From the NCBI GenBank assembly GCA_900769465.1, contig CAAGGT010000236.1:1-50070 (forward strand): DNA of 50,070 nt, given 5' to 3'. Positions 1 through 8,092 of the stretch are shown here, one piece after another (the first letter of the stretch is position 1; each line of letters begins with the position of its first letter). The translations under genes were made by a program, and so were the position numbers. The notes under the pieces were generated by a model that was given only the letters and a program-made list of their open reading frames with translations, ran no database searches and was not told where the DNA came from. Origin of the DNA: Bacteroidaceae bacterium. Its GTDB lineage: Bacteria > Bacteroidota > Bacteroidia > Bacteroidales > Bacteroidaceae.

Positions 1-89
1 ATTATTGACGGTTCGTTTTTCGTTCCTTACGCTTCCTGCTTCAAAAAAAATATGAAACAGGGTTGTACTGCTTGTCTGTAATGGAATGT

Positions 90-100
90 TGTCAAGGATC
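90..100 (-). promoter_or_regulatory. boxA-like antitermination element in probable rRNA leader
   Basis: On the minus strand this reads GATCCTTGACA, close to the boxA-like GATCTTTGACA that I recall from Bacteroidetes pre-16S leaders. It lies about 50 nt downstream of the promoter at 152-182, and about 90 nt of transcript continue to the left edge without any ATG. Promoter, boxA and missing reading frame together suggest the leader of a ribosomal RNA operon whose 16S gene lies outside the window. The motif is seen; the rRNA assignment is inferred. Confidence 0.5.
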
Positions 101-151
101 TATCGCGCTTTGCGGCGGCAGCGTTACCGCGTTGATTGCCGAAAGCGAGTG

Positions 152-182
152 CAAAGGTAAGGCAAGTTTTTGAATTGGCAAA
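152..182 (-). promoter_or_regulatory. Sigma-ABfr promoter reading leftward (probable rrn promoter)
   Basis: The minus strand carries a -33 TTTG at 182-179, a 19-nt spacer and a -7 TACCTTTG at 159-152. This matches the Bacteroidetes consensus TTTG-N19-TAnnTTTG exactly. It faces the left edge and is followed by CACTCGC and a boxA-like element. The sequence on its upstream side (about 190-480) is very A+T-rich, as expected for a strong rRNA promoter with an UP-like region. Confidence 0.7.
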
Positions 183-592
183 CAATTTGGAAAGTTTTTT
201 GTTATAAAAGCGAGAAAAAATTAATTACGCATCAAAAAACTGCGCAATTATATAAAATTCTTGCCAAAAATTACAAAAAGCACCCTTTTTCACAAGGGCC
301 ATATGTCTGCAAAAAGTTTTTCAACCTGACACTAATTCGCCAACCGGTTGCCTTGCTATTGCTCGGCTAAATTATCTATTTTTTATTAGAAACAATAATT
401 TTTCCATCTTTTTTTGAAAAAAAACACAAATTATTTCATTTTTATCAAAAACAGGACAGTTTTTTAAGATGCAAACAAAAGTTCAAGCTCTGAGAAGGAG
501 AAAAAGCTCTCACCTTGCGATGAACAAAATGAGACCTTTATATATAATAGGTGTTACACCAAAAATTATATTCCATCAATATACTGTAGCGC
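183..592. other. Gene-free A+T-rich intergenic region
   Basis: No believable gene is seen here. A short rightward frame at 170-370 overlaps the leftward promoter, has low-complexity composition and no recognisable domain. The stretch about 370-470 is dense in A and T runs and could act as an UP element for the leftward promoter. An 11-nt palindrome GGTGTTACACC at 550-560 lies just beyond the btuG stop and may be part of a weak 3' end, but it has no T-run. Confidence 0.5.
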
Positions 593-1669
593 CTAAACAT
601 CAGACTGAACAGTACATTCAATCTGCTTAATAGATTTTGCATCGAGCGACGCCACCTCAATTGTTGATTCGCCAGAAACTACAATATACATTTTTGAGCC
701 ATATACAACAATATCATTTGCATTATTACCCAAACAACGCCCATTCTGAGCCTCAAAATAGTCTTGTTTCACCTCTCCCGTTTCAAGATCACACATTGTA
801 AGCGATGAGTTCGTAGCCTGCCAATCACCTGAATTGAGCACATAGAGTACCTTTTGGTCCGAGACGACCTTCACCGGATTCAGCCCTGATGGTATAGTTT
901 TTACAAACTTTCCATCAACGCCATACAGATAGGTATCACCATCGTTGATATAATCGGAAGATGCAACGCAGATATAATCTCCAGCTGCACAGATTTTATA
1001 AGGAGAAGGCAAATAATCCTCCTTTATCCAAGGAGAATCGACGCTCTTTTCTGCAATATCAAAGGCAAGATAGGTTATTGACGCATTCCAATCAGCATCA
1101 TAGGTTGAAAAAAAGCCATACAGACGGCCTGAACTATAGCAAAACTCCGTCATATTCGAACATTCTTCTACAACTGCCACCTCGCCAGCAGGCGAGATAC
1201 ACTGCAGAGTACTTGGAATATCGGCATAATTTCCATAAGAGGCCACAAAAACCCCGGCGTCACAAGAGGCAACAACTGCAGGATTGCACACAACTTCAAT
1301 TTTCTCCACCTCGGTAAAAGAGACTAGGTCCACAACCGAGACTGTCTTATCATACCCCACGGCCGTGTTATAATCCAGACCACCCGAATTTGCAACATAA
1401 AGATACCCATTGCGGACTGCAAGTTGCTCGGGGTTACGACCAACCTTCACAAGAGCCTCAACCTCAAGAGTTGCAGTATCAATACGAGCAACATAACCAT
1501 CATAATATGTAGCATAGAGCTTGCCATCATACGCCGCAAGATAACGTGGCTGAGCATTATAGACATACGGCCCTCCGGTCTGCACTCCACCACCCTCATT
1601 TTCACAAGCCACAAAAAGAGCGACAAAACCAAAAAGCAGAAAAATCTTTTTTAAAACTTTCATAATCAT
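593..1669 (-). CDS. btuG: BtuG-like surface lipoprotein, beta-propeller cobalamin-binding protein
   Basis: This is a predicted surface lipoprotein of 358 residues. A short lipoprotein signal runs from MKVLKK to FVAC, with the lipidated Cys near residue 22. ATG codons at 1669 and 1663 are both possible; the second gives the more typical signal. The body has repeated propeller-like strands (for example YNAQPRYLAAYDGKLYATYY, GRNPEQLAVRNGYLYVANSG, GLNPVKVVSDQKVLYVLNSG), as in seven-bladed YVTN/NHL-like folds. It starts 12 nt after the btuB stop and is cotranscribed behind a cobalamin riboswitch. In Bacteroides, BtuG sits on BtuB, binds B12 and cobinamide extremely tightly and hands them to the receptor. 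The family is inferred from fold and context; a generic DUF5074 propeller would be the alternative name. Confidence 0.8.
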   Translation of the reverse strand: MIMKVLKKIFLLFGFVALFVACENEGGGVQTGGPYVYNAQPRYLAAYDGKLYATYYDGYVARIDTATLEVEALVKVGRNPEQLAVRNGYLYVANSGGLDYNTAVGYDKTVSVVDLVSFTEVEKIEVVCNPAVVASCDAGVFVASYGNYADIPSTLQCISPAGEVAVVEECSNMTEFCYSSGRLYGFFSTYDADWNASITYLAFDIAEKSVDSPWIKEDYLPSPYKICAAGDYICVASSDYINDGDTYLYGVDGKFVKTIPSGLNPVKVVSDQKVLYVLNSGDWQATNSSLTMCDLETGEVKQDYFEAQNGRCLGNNANDIVVYGSKMYIVVSGESTIEVASLDAKSIKQIECTVQSDV

Positions 1670-1681
1670 ATATATTAAATA

Positions 1682-3661
1682 TTAAAAAGCGACACGCGCT
1701 GAAAGACGCCACTGAAATCCGGGCATAGGGTAATTCTTTATCACCTCATATTGTTTACCTGTTACATTCAGCAATTCTGCCTGAAGCCGCAGCCCCACCC
1801 CATGCAAAGAGAAGGTGCGGTTTAGCGAGAAACTATGCTCAAGATATCCCTGCATACGATTTTTCACCGTATTCTGCGGCAACATATAACGTTCACCGAC
1901 AGCCGAGAGCAGATATGAGACATTCACTATAGGGTTTTCAAGCGACATTGTCAAAGAGCCCGAATTACGGGGAGTATAAGGTATCTGATGACGGTAGTTC
2001 TTTGCCGAGACATCAGTAACATCCACCGCATATTGGAAGGAGTAGTTAGCATCCAACACCAACGCCACTCTCCTAGCCATAGCCAGACGCAACGAAACGG
2101 AGGTATCGGCACCCCAAATCTCTGCTTTTCCAAAATTCACCATTCGCCACACGTACATAGTAGGCAGAGCTACAATTTTGTCACGCACATTATTATAATA
2201 GCCATCGACCGAGAGGGTTAGGTTCTTGAGAAGATTACCGCCCTGCAGATGAAGCGTTGCACCCACATTACACTGAGTGGCCTTTTCGGGTTTGAGCCCA
2301 ACATTTCCAAGTCGCAGATAGTACAAATCGGCAAACGTGGGCACACGAGCCACATCCTTGACCGATGCACGCAGATGCAAGAGATTATTACCCCACGGAG
2401 CAACAACCACACTAAACGAAGGAGAGAGACGGAAGAAATACGGCATCCCCTCACCATTCCGCACCTCATCGGCAACCGACGTTGCCAACAACGATACTGC
2501 AAACCTGAAACGACACAGTTCATACTCAGCCGTTGCAGCCACCCACGATGAGAAACGGCGTGGAGCCTTGCTATTCTCGAAGTTATTCTCAAGCATAGCA
2601 TATGCAGCATCGGCCGCCAAAGAGAGATTCAAACCACGAAGCGGCGAACACCCGACAGCCAACGAGGCATACGCCTCATTCTGGACATTAACATCCAGCT
2701 GTTCCCCACTAGCATAATTGGCACTGATTTCGCGATAACGCGTATAGTTATAATCATATTTGAGTAATGCCTGCAAATCCCAGGCTTTACCCAACGGACA
2801 CCTGTATCTTGCCTGCGCAAACAGATTCCTATTCCACAACCTTTCCCTATTCTCCTTATTATACAGATTCACAGCGCCCGGCAAGCCTCGCTCCGACACG
2901 TAGCAGTAGAGTTTCGTATCAAGCATTCCCCCACCTACCCCGGCATCGGCATTAGCTTCAAGGGTAAAGGCATCAATGTCACCATCGCGTCGCTTCTCAC
3001 GCGACTCGAGTCCCGAATTGACAAGCGTGAAAGGATAAGCCCCGTCACTGCGGAGATAATTTCCATTAAAGGCCAGCCCCCATTTTCCTTTGGATTTATA
3101 ACGATGATAAACCGACGCGCCCGCATAGCCAAACGAGCCACCTTGAACTGCGATATCTGTCATTGTGCTATCGACATAAAGCGTACGCAACGACAACAAA
3201 GCCGAAGCAGAATGTTCACGCGCACTACGCAAAGCGCCATCACCGCCCTGTCCTATAGCCAATGTCACAGCAGAGAGGTTGTTCAATGGGAAACGACCGA
3301 TATCAACAACACCGCTTTGGGCATCGGATACCACAACACCGTCATAGCTCACAGCTGTATGTTTCGCTCCCATACCACGCACCGACACCGTCTTCAATCC
3401 GCCCACGCCACCATAGTCGCGCACATTGACACCGGACATATATTTGAGTACATCGGCTACCCCGTCGAAACCCAAACGCATAATATCTTCGCGCGACACA
3501 CGTTGCAAAGGCACTGCCGAGGTAACAGCCTGCGGCAACACCGCCTCGACAGCATCAACCTCGGGAAGGAGATACTGCAACGAGTCTGGCTCTTGGGCAG
3601 CCACCGTCACAGACGGAGCGAGTGCCAAGCACACGAAAAGAAAACAAAAAATCAGTAACAT
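1682..3661 (-). CDS. btuB: TonB-dependent vitamin B12 receptor BtuB
   Basis: Outer-membrane TonB-dependent receptor of about 659 residues that imports cobalamin or other corrinoids using TonB energy. A signal peptide of about 25 residues (LLIFCFLFVCLALAP...VAAQ) is followed by a plug domain with VSREDIMRLGFDGVADVLKY, VNVRDYGGVGGLKTVSVRGM and SYDGVVVSD. The rest is a 22-strand barrel ending in an aromatic pattern with a C-terminal Phe (RLSARVAF). There is no CarboxypepD_reg extension of the SusC type, and the size fits BtuB rather than SusC. A GTG at 3667 precedes the chosen first ATG at 3661. The gene is preceded by a cobalamin riboswitch and followed 12 nt later by btuG, so substrate and regulation are well supported. 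Confidence 0.9.
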   Translation of the reverse strand: MLLIFCFLFVCLALAPSVTVAAQEPDSLQYLLPEVDAVEAVLPQAVTSAVPLQRVSREDIMRLGFDGVADVLKYMSGVNVRDYGGVGGLKTVSVRGMGAKHTAVSYDGVVVSDAQSGVVDIGRFPLNNLSAVTLAIGQGGDGALRSAREHSASALLSLRTLYVDSTMTDIAVQGGSFGYAGASVYHRYKSKGKWGLAFNGNYLRSDGAYPFTLVNSGLESREKRRDGDIDAFTLEANADAGVGGGMLDTKLYCYVSERGLPGAVNLYNKENRERLWNRNLFAQARYRCPLGKAWDLQALLKYDYNYTRYREISANYASGEQLDVNVQNEAYASLAVGCSPLRGLNLSLAADAAYAMLENNFENSKAPRRFSSWVAATAEYELCRFRFAVSLLATSVADEVRNGEGMPYFFRLSPSFSVVVAPWGNNLLHLRASVKDVARVPTFADLYYLRLGNVGLKPEKATQCNVGATLHLQGGNLLKNLTLSVDGYYNNVRDKIVALPTMYVWRMVNFGKAEIWGADTSVSLRLAMARRVALVLDANYSFQYAVDVTDVSAKNYRHQIPYTPRNSGSLTMSLENPIVNVSYLLSAVGERYMLPQNTVKNRMQGYLEHSFSLNRTFSLHGVGLRLQAELLNVTGKQYEVIKNYPMPGFQWRLSARVAF

Positions 3662-3711
3662 AAACACAGTCTATAAAAACCTTTACCCGAGGTCTTTTAT
3701 AAAACATAATG

Positions 3712-3882
3712 AACATGGCAGGTTTTCTGACTTGTTCCCCCAAGCACCTTCCCACTCACTACAGAGCAGTGGCTATTGAACGCCCGGGATTTAACGAACT
3801 CACAGCTACGGGTATAGTTCCGGACTCTAACCGGATTCCCTTTTACCAACCACCACCGTCAGTGGCAGTTGCACCATCATTC
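3712..3882 (-). promoter_or_regulatory. Cobalamin (AdoCbl-type) riboswitch in the btuB leader
   Basis: The minus strand contains the conserved core in order: GGGAATCCGG, then GAGTCCGGAACTATACCCG, GTAGCTGTGAG, CCACTG, a GGGAAGGTG arm, and AAGTCAGAAAACCTGCC at the 3' side near 3720-3735. These are the hallmark positions of the cobalamin riboswitch (Rfam Cobalamin family). The 3' end lies about 50 nt before the btuB ATG. Bound cobalamin should shut off btuB-btuG expression. The exact 5' edge is approximate, set by the predicted transcription start. Confidence 0.95.
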
Positions 3883-3887
3883 AAGTG

Positions 3888-3918
3888 CGAAGATAAGAAT
3901 ATTATTTGCAAACAGCAA
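3888..3918 (-). promoter_or_regulatory. Probable promoter of the riboswitch-btuB-btuG transcript
   Basis: On the minus strand there is TATCTTCG at 3895-3888 (one mismatch to TAnnTTTG) and a TTG at 3918-3916 with a 20-nt spacer. The start would fall near 3881, immediately before the first base of the riboswitch fold, which fits the expected leader. Confidence 0.5.
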
Positions 3919-3946
3919 CAACGATACAAAAAAACAGTAAAAAAAA

Positions 3947-3972
3947 TGGCGACACTTATGAAAGTGTCGCCA
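3947..3972 (-). terminator. Intrinsic terminator of rpsF-rpsR-rplI
   Basis: A perfect 11-bp stem, TGGCGACACTT (3947-3957) against AAGTGTCGCCA (3962-3972), with an ATGA loop. On the minus strand it is followed by a run of T residues. It lies 22 nt beyond the rplI stop. Confidence 0.9.
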
Positions 3973-3994
3973 AATGTTGTATCTAAAGCTAAAA

Positions 3995-4441
3995 TTATTC
4001 AGCCTCTGCAACTACAGTGAAAGGAACCTTAACGGTAACCTCTTTGTGCAACTTTACAGTAGCCTCGTAAGAACCGATCTCCTTAACTGCTGAAACAACA
4101 ATAATCTTGCGATCGATTTCGAGACCGAGCTTTGCAAGCTCCTCTGCAATCTGGATAGCACCAACTGAACCGTAAACAGCACCAGTTGCGCTCACCTTTG
4201 TAGCGATTGTCAAAGAAACACCCTCGAACTTTGCTGCAAGAGCCTCAGCATCAGCCTTGATCTTGGCCAACTTGTGAGCGCGCTGCTTCAAGTTCTCAGC
4301 AAGCACCTTCTTTGCAGACTCGCTTGCGATGATTGCCTTACCTGTAGGAATCAAATAATTACGGCCATAACCGTCCTTTACCTTAACGATATCGTCTTTG
4401 TAACCCAAGTTGATTACATCTTCTTTCAAAATAAGCTCCAT
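3995..4441 (-). CDS. rplI: 50S ribosomal protein bL9
   Basis: This 148-residue protein has the usual bL9 length and layout. The N-terminal rRNA-binding domain begins MELILKEDVINLGYKDDIVKVKDGYGRNYLIP, with the invariant G-Y-x-RNYL-P signature. A long connecting helix rich in Ala/Lys (about residues 42-75) leads to the C-terminal domain. It binds 23S rRNA at the base of the L1 stalk. It is the last gene of rpsF-rpsR-rplI, 15 nt behind rpsR, and ends in front of a strong terminator. The order matches other Bacteroidetes; no ssb gene lies between rpsF and rpsR. Confidence 0.97.
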   Translation of the reverse strand: MELILKEDVINLGYKDDIVKVKDGYGRNYLIPTGKAIIASESAKKVLAENLKQRAHKLAKIKADAEALAAKFEGVSLTIATKVSATGAVYGSVGAIQIAEELAKLGLEIDRKIIVVSAVKEIGSYEATVKLHKEVTVKVPFTVVAEAE

Positions 4442-4456
4442 AATTATTCCCTCCTA

Positions 4457-4726
4457 TTATTTCATCATATCAGTAACAAAAGGCAGCAAAGCCAAGTGAC
4501 GTGCGCGCTTTACAGCCTGCGCAATACGGCGCTGGAACTTCAAAGAAGTACCGGTGATGCGACGTGGGAGAAGTTTACCCTGCTCGTTCAAGAACTTCTT
4601 CAAGAACTCGGGATCCTTGTAGTCGATATACTTAATACCGTTCTTCTTGAAACGGCAATATTTCTTCTTCTTGACATCCACAGTAGGAGGAGTCAAATAT
4701 CTGATTTCTGAAGGTGTCTGTGCCAT
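4457..4726 (-). CDS. rpsR: 30S ribosomal protein bS18
   Basis: The 89-residue protein contains the bS18 core KKKYCRFKKNGIKYIDYKD, FLNEQGKLLPRRITG and a C-terminal basic RRIAQAVKRARHLALLPFV helix. bS18 pairs with bS6 on the platform of the small subunit, which explains why rpsF is immediately upstream (2-nt gap). The family length is typically 75-90 residues. Confidence 0.97.
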   Translation of the reverse strand: MAQTPSEIRYLTPPTVDVKKKKYCRFKKNGIKYIDYKDPEFLKKFLNEQGKLLPRRITGTSLKFQRRIAQAVKRARHLALLPFVTDMMK

Positions 4727-4728
4727 AA

Positions 4729-5070
4729 TTAGTTCTCCTTATTACCTTTTAAATTTCTTCTCTTGGCAGCATACTCTGCAGCATACTTGTCCAACTTAAC
4801 TACCAATGAGCGAATAACGCGCTCGTCGCGACGATACTGCAACTCTAACTTAGAGATTACCTTTGGCTCTGCATTGAACTCAAACATTACATAGAAGCCA
4901 GTGGTCTTCTTCTCGATGGGGTAAGCAAGCTTCTTTAGTCCCCAGTTCTCCTCATTGACAATCTCAGCACCTTCAGCAGTGAGAATGCCTTTGAATTTCT
5001 CTACCGCTTCCTTCATCTGAGCATCAGACAAAACGGGAGTCAAAATGAAAACGGTCTCGTATTGATTCAT
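4729..5070 (-). CDS. rpsF: 30S ribosomal protein bS6
   Basis: The 113-residue protein starts MNQYETVFILTPVLSD, the usual bS6 beginning, and carries the middle GLKKLAYPIEKKTTGFYVMF and the R-R-D-E-x-V-I-R-S segment (YRRDERVIRSLVVKLDKY). It binds 16S rRNA together with bS18. It is the first gene of the ribosomal operon and sits behind a canonical promoter at 5118-5147, giving a leader of about 40 nt. Confidence 0.97.
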   Translation of the reverse strand: MNQYETVFILTPVLSDAQMKEAVEKFKGILTAEGAEIVNEENWGLKKLAYPIEKKTTGFYVMFEFNAEPKVISKLELQYRRDERVIRSLVVKLDKYAAEYAAKRRNLKGNKEN

Positions 5071-5117
5071 TTTTAATTAATAAATTGGTTAAACATTCGT
5101 TTTATTAAACGCGGGTG

Positions 5118-5147
5118 CAAAGATAGGCATTTTTTCTTAAACACAAA
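5118..5147 (-). promoter_or_regulatory. Sigma-ABfr promoter of rpsF-rpsR-rplI
   Basis: On the minus strand there is a -33 TTTG at 5147-5144, an 18-nt spacer and a -7 TATCTTTG at 5125-5118. All consensus positions match. It lies 48 nt upstream of the rpsF ATG. Confidence 0.8.
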
Positions 5148-5335
5148 AGACATCACCCATCTTTTTGTCACAAACCACAACAAAACAAGTAAAAAGCAGG
5201 TCTCTTTTGGCTCCAAAAACACGATTCGGCAACTATTTGCACCCCGGAGTGCTTATTTTTTATAAAAAAATTTCGTTCTCTTAATATTTATGCCTTTCTT
5301 TGCAAAAGGAATATAACAAAAAAATACATAGCACT

Positions 5336-5527
5336 ATGGCAAAAAAGATTCAACTTATTGGATTTGTCCTCATCCTCATTGGCGCAATCCTCATCTCCTT
5401 GAGCATGACTTTGGCGTGGAACAACTATAACGCTATCAGCTTCGGTTCTGTAGCCTTGATTATCGCCGGACTCATCACATACATCTATGCCGGCAAGAAG
5501 GAGATCAGCGACGACATCGAGAAGTAA
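5336..5527 (+). CDS. Small two-helix membrane protein of unknown function
   Basis: This is a 63-residue protein starting MAKKIQLIGF at the ATG at 5336; an upstream in-frame start at 5300 lacks hydrophobic continuity and is not preferred. Two hydrophobic segments are clear: IQLIGFVLILIGAILISLSM (about 5-24) and a second near SFGSVALIIAGLITYIYAG (about 33-52). A short charged C-terminus follows (KKEISDDIEK). I do not recognise a named family. It is a single gene, divergent from rpsF and convergent with rprY, ending in a shared palindromic terminator. A weak promoter-like TTTCTTTG is at 5295-5302. Composition matches its surroundings. Confidence 0.75.
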   Translation: MAKKIQLIGFVLILIGAILISLSMTLAWNNYNAISFGSVALIIAGLITYIYAGKKEISDDIEK

Positions 5528-5568
5528 GCAGACTTATCCAAAAAGACAAGCAGCACGCTTGACACACA

Positions 5569-5603
5569 AACAAATGAAGCACCCCCGGGGTGCTTCATTT
5601 GTT
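5569..5603. terminator. Bidirectional terminator between the small membrane protein and rprY
   Basis: A near-perfect palindrome with a 17-bp arm, AACAAATGAAGCACCCC at 5569-5585 against GGGGTGCTTCATTTGTT at 5587-5603. It lies between two convergent genes, with A/T flanks on both sides, so it probably ends both transcripts. Confidence 0.85.
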
Positions 5604-5620
5604 TATAGTGAGAGGAAGAT

Positions 5621-6322
5621 TTACGCCTCGGCATCGGGAGCAATAAGTTTATATCCCTTTCCGTGTATATTGATAATCTCAATATTCTCGTCGGCCTTCA
5701 AATGCTTACGCAGTTTGGTGATATATACGTCCATACTGCGGGCACTGAAGTAGTCGTCGTTGCTCCACACGGTCTTCAGAGCATAATCGCGCAACAGAAT
5801 CTCGTTGCGGTGAGCGCACAACAGGCTTAACAGTTCCGACTCTTTTGTCGTCAACTTTGTCTGCTGACCATCGATAGTGAGAACCTGCTTTTGTGTATCG
5901 AACTGGAAACGGCCAATCCTGTAGAGCGCATTCTCCTTGTTCTTCTTACCGCACACACGGCGGAGAACAGTTTCAATACGCACCACCAACACCTCCATAC
6001 TGAAGGGTTTGGTAATATAATCATCTGCGCCAATCTTGAAACCCTCGAGAATATCCTCGTTCAGCGATTTGGCTGTGAGGAATATAATGGGAATCTCAGG
6101 GTTAACCGCACGGATTTCCTGCGCCAGAGTGAAGCCGTCCTTTACAGGCATCATCACGTCAAACACACACAAATCGAACTTGCCTTTCAAGAAAGCCTTG
6201 TAGCCGGCATCACCATCGGGGTACAATTCGGCATAATAACCCTTTGCCTGGAGGTACTCACGCAACAACATACCCAGATTCTCATCATCCTCGCATAGCA
6301 AAATTCTCTGTTTCTCTTCCAT
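5621..6322 (-). CDS. rprY: Response regulator RprY (OmpR family)
   Basis: Cytoplasmic DNA-binding response regulator of 233 residues. The receiver domain (about 1-120) has the acidic pair EDD at 11-13, the phosphoacceptor Asp55 in CVFDVMMP, Thr in FLTAKS and Lys in KPFSMEV. An OmpR/PhoB winged helix (about 135-228) contains TTKESELLSLL and RSMDVYITKLRKHL. It follows rprX with a 7-nt gap, so the two are coexpressed. RprXY of Bacteroides fragilis was described as an envelope- or stress-related two-component system; the length and paired kinase agree. The name rests on similarity to that system. Confidence 0.9.
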   Translation of the reverse strand: MEEKQRILLCEDDENLGMLLREYLQAKGYYAELYPDGDAGYKAFLKGKFDLCVFDVMMPVKDGFTLAQEIRAVNPEIPIIFLTAKSLNEDILEGFKIGADDYITKPFSMEVLVVRIETVLRRVCGKKNKENALYRIGRFQFDTQKQVLTIDGQQTKLTTKESELLSLLCAHRNEILLRDYALKTVWSNDDYFSARSMDVYITKLRKHLKADENIEIINIHGKGYKLIAPDAEA

Positions 6323-6329
6323 AATAAAA

Positions 6330-7868
6330 TTATTTTAAAGGTAATACAATTACAAATGTTGTGCCCACACCGCTCTCACTCTCGGCATGTATGGTTCCAC
6401 GGTGCGCTGTGACAATCTGCTTCACATAGGCAAGGCCAAGTCCGAATCCCTTAACATTATGGACATTGCCGGTGTGTACACGGTAGAACCTTTCAAAAAT
6501 CTTCTTCAAATGCTCCTTTTTCATTCCAATGCCATTATCCTTTACAGAGAGCATGAACTTGCCGCCAGAATTCCAGGTATGCACCTCAAGCTCCATAGGA
6601 ACATCCTGTCTCCTGTACTTGACAGCGTTGTCAAGCAGATTGAACACCACATTGGTGAAATGCATCTCATCGGCTTTGATATAAGGATCCACTGCATCGA
6701 GCGTTGTCTTTATGGTACCACCGCTCTGCCCCACCTTCACCGCAAAAGTATTCACGATACCCGAAATAAGCTCATTGGCATCCAGCTCCTTCATATTCAA
6801 CGCTGCAGTGTTCTTGTCATCAAACATCGACATCTGCAGCACCTTATCAACCTGAAAGCGCAAGCGTTTTGTCTCACTTGATATGACATCCGAAAGCCGC
6901 TGGAACATCTCGGGCGATTTAGAGATGCTCTTGTCCTGCAACATCTGTGCTGCAAGCGAGATTGCCGATATCGGTGTCTTGAATTCGTGAGTCATATTGT
7001 TGATAAAGTCATTCTTCATCTTGGTTATCTTCTTATGCCTAACAGCCATATACAGAGTGAACACGAACGTTATGAGCAGAACGAAAGTGAACAGCAATGA
7101 CGGCAGCATAAATTTAACCGAACCATATATAAATTTGTTCAATGCCGATTTTGGGAAACACACCTCGAGCATTGCCGCACGCACAGGGTTGTCGTTCTCA
7201 AATAGCGGCTGCCTTATCAGCTTGCCACAATCATCGCCAATGCTGCTGTAGACCGTGTCACGACCGTTATGGTCAAGCACCCTTATACCAAAAGGCATAT
7301 CGACACCGTTTCCACGCAATTCGGCCGCAATATAACGTTCAAGGCTCTCAAAATCCTCTATCCTCTTCTGCAACGGTTTTGCACCTGCATTGTCAAGCAT
7401 ATGAAATATCACCTCGTCAAGCACATCGCGTTGGTACTTTGCCCTCATCTTCAGGACATCGTGCTGCAAACGTTGCGCCTCCTCAACTGTGAGTGCCTTG
7501 CTCAAGTCCTTTATAAAGAAATCCTCGTCCAAATGGTGATGATTCCCAGGCACCGCCGTGTTGACAGTGATTGTAGAAACCACACCGCCATTACCGGTTG
7601 AGGTGGAATAACTACGCACTACCATAGAATTACCGCTGACAAAGCTACCCTTCTTGATGTAACCGCTGTTATCCTCGGTCAGATACTTGCGCACCTCGTC
7701 CATCTCAAGCTTGTGTGCAACCTGATTGAGGCTTCGGCGTGCGCCCTCATAAAAATGTTCCTGGCGGATAGATATGAGCGTCTCGATATATGTGACCTGC
7801 AAATACAGCAAAGCCACAAAACAAACGCCCATTACAATGGCCACCGCGCTAATAGTCATCTTTTTCAT
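6330..7868 (-). CDS. rprX: Sensor histidine kinase RprX
   Basis: Inner-membrane histidine kinase of 512 residues. An N-terminal membrane helix (about 5-28) precedes a sensor region of roughly 220 residues, mostly periplasmic, and a second membrane helix (about 252-275) follows. The dimerisation/phosphoacceptor helix has His294 in NNMTHEFKTP. The ATP-binding domain shows the N box (FNLLDNAVKYR), G1 (VKDNGIGM), F box (FERFYRVHTG) and G2 (GFGLGLAYVKQIV). It is the first gene of rprX-rprY. A consensus promoter lies so close to the ATG at 7868 that the mRNA could be leaderless; Met4 at 7859 is an alternative start. Confidence 0.9.
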   Translation of the reverse strand: MKKMTISAVAIVMGVCFVALLYLQVTYIETLISIRQEHFYEGARRSLNQVAHKLEMDEVRKYLTEDNSGYIKKGSFVSGNSMVVRSYSTSTGNGGVVSTITVNTAVPGNHHHLDEDFFIKDLSKALTVEEAQRLQHDVLKMRAKYQRDVLDEVIFHMLDNAGAKPLQKRIEDFESLERYIAAELRGNGVDMPFGIRVLDHNGRDTVYSSIGDDCGKLIRQPLFENDNPVRAAMLEVCFPKSALNKFIYGSVKFMLPSLLFTFVLLITFVFTLYMAVRHKKITKMKNDFINNMTHEFKTPISAISLAAQMLQDKSISKSPEMFQRLSDVISSETKRLRFQVDKVLQMSMFDDKNTAALNMKELDANELISGIVNTFAVKVGQSGGTIKTTLDAVDPYIKADEMHFTNVVFNLLDNAVKYRRQDVPMELEVHTWNSGGKFMLSVKDNGIGMKKEHLKKIFERFYRVHTGNVHNVKGFGLGLAYVKQIVTAHRGTIHAESESGVGTTFVIVLPLK

Positions 7869-7872
7869 ATCA

Positions 7873-7905
7873 CAAATATAAGCCCCGTGGGTTCATATAG
7901 ACAAA
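7873..7905 (-). promoter_or_regulatory. Putative rprXY promoter
   Basis: On the minus strand TATATTTG at 7880-7873 matches TAnnTTTG, with TTTG at 7905-7902 and a 21-nt spacer. The -7 element ends 4 nt before the rprX ATG, so transcription would begin at or within the start codon. Confidence 0.45.
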
Positions 7906-8033
7906 TCAAAGAGCCACGAATTTAAAATAATTTTTATTAATTAACATTACAAGGTTTATTACTTGATATTTTAACAATCAAAAATCAACGATAAAAGCCG
8001 TAAATACTAAAAACCGCGCCATTTTAACATAAT

Positions 8034-8077
8034 TATACACAAAAAGGACAGGCGCATGCCTGTCCTTTTTGTGTATA
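8034..8077. terminator. Terminator downstream of fusA2
   Basis: A 20-bp stem with arms at 8034-8053 and 8058-8077 (core AAAAAGGACAGGC / GCCTGTCCTTTTT) sits 15 nt beyond the fusA2 stop. On the minus strand the stem itself carries the T-tract. It separates fusA2 from rprXY. Confidence 0.8.
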
Positions 8078-8092
8078 GTAACCAAGAGACTT

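Noticed and set aside
170..370. 66-residue rightward reading frame near the left edge
   Set aside because: It overlaps the leftward rrn-like promoter, is Lys/Phe-rich with low complexity and shows no domain or start signal.
3104..3658. 184-codon open frame opposite btuB
   Set aside because: Antisense shadow of the receptor's plug region; no coding features of its own.
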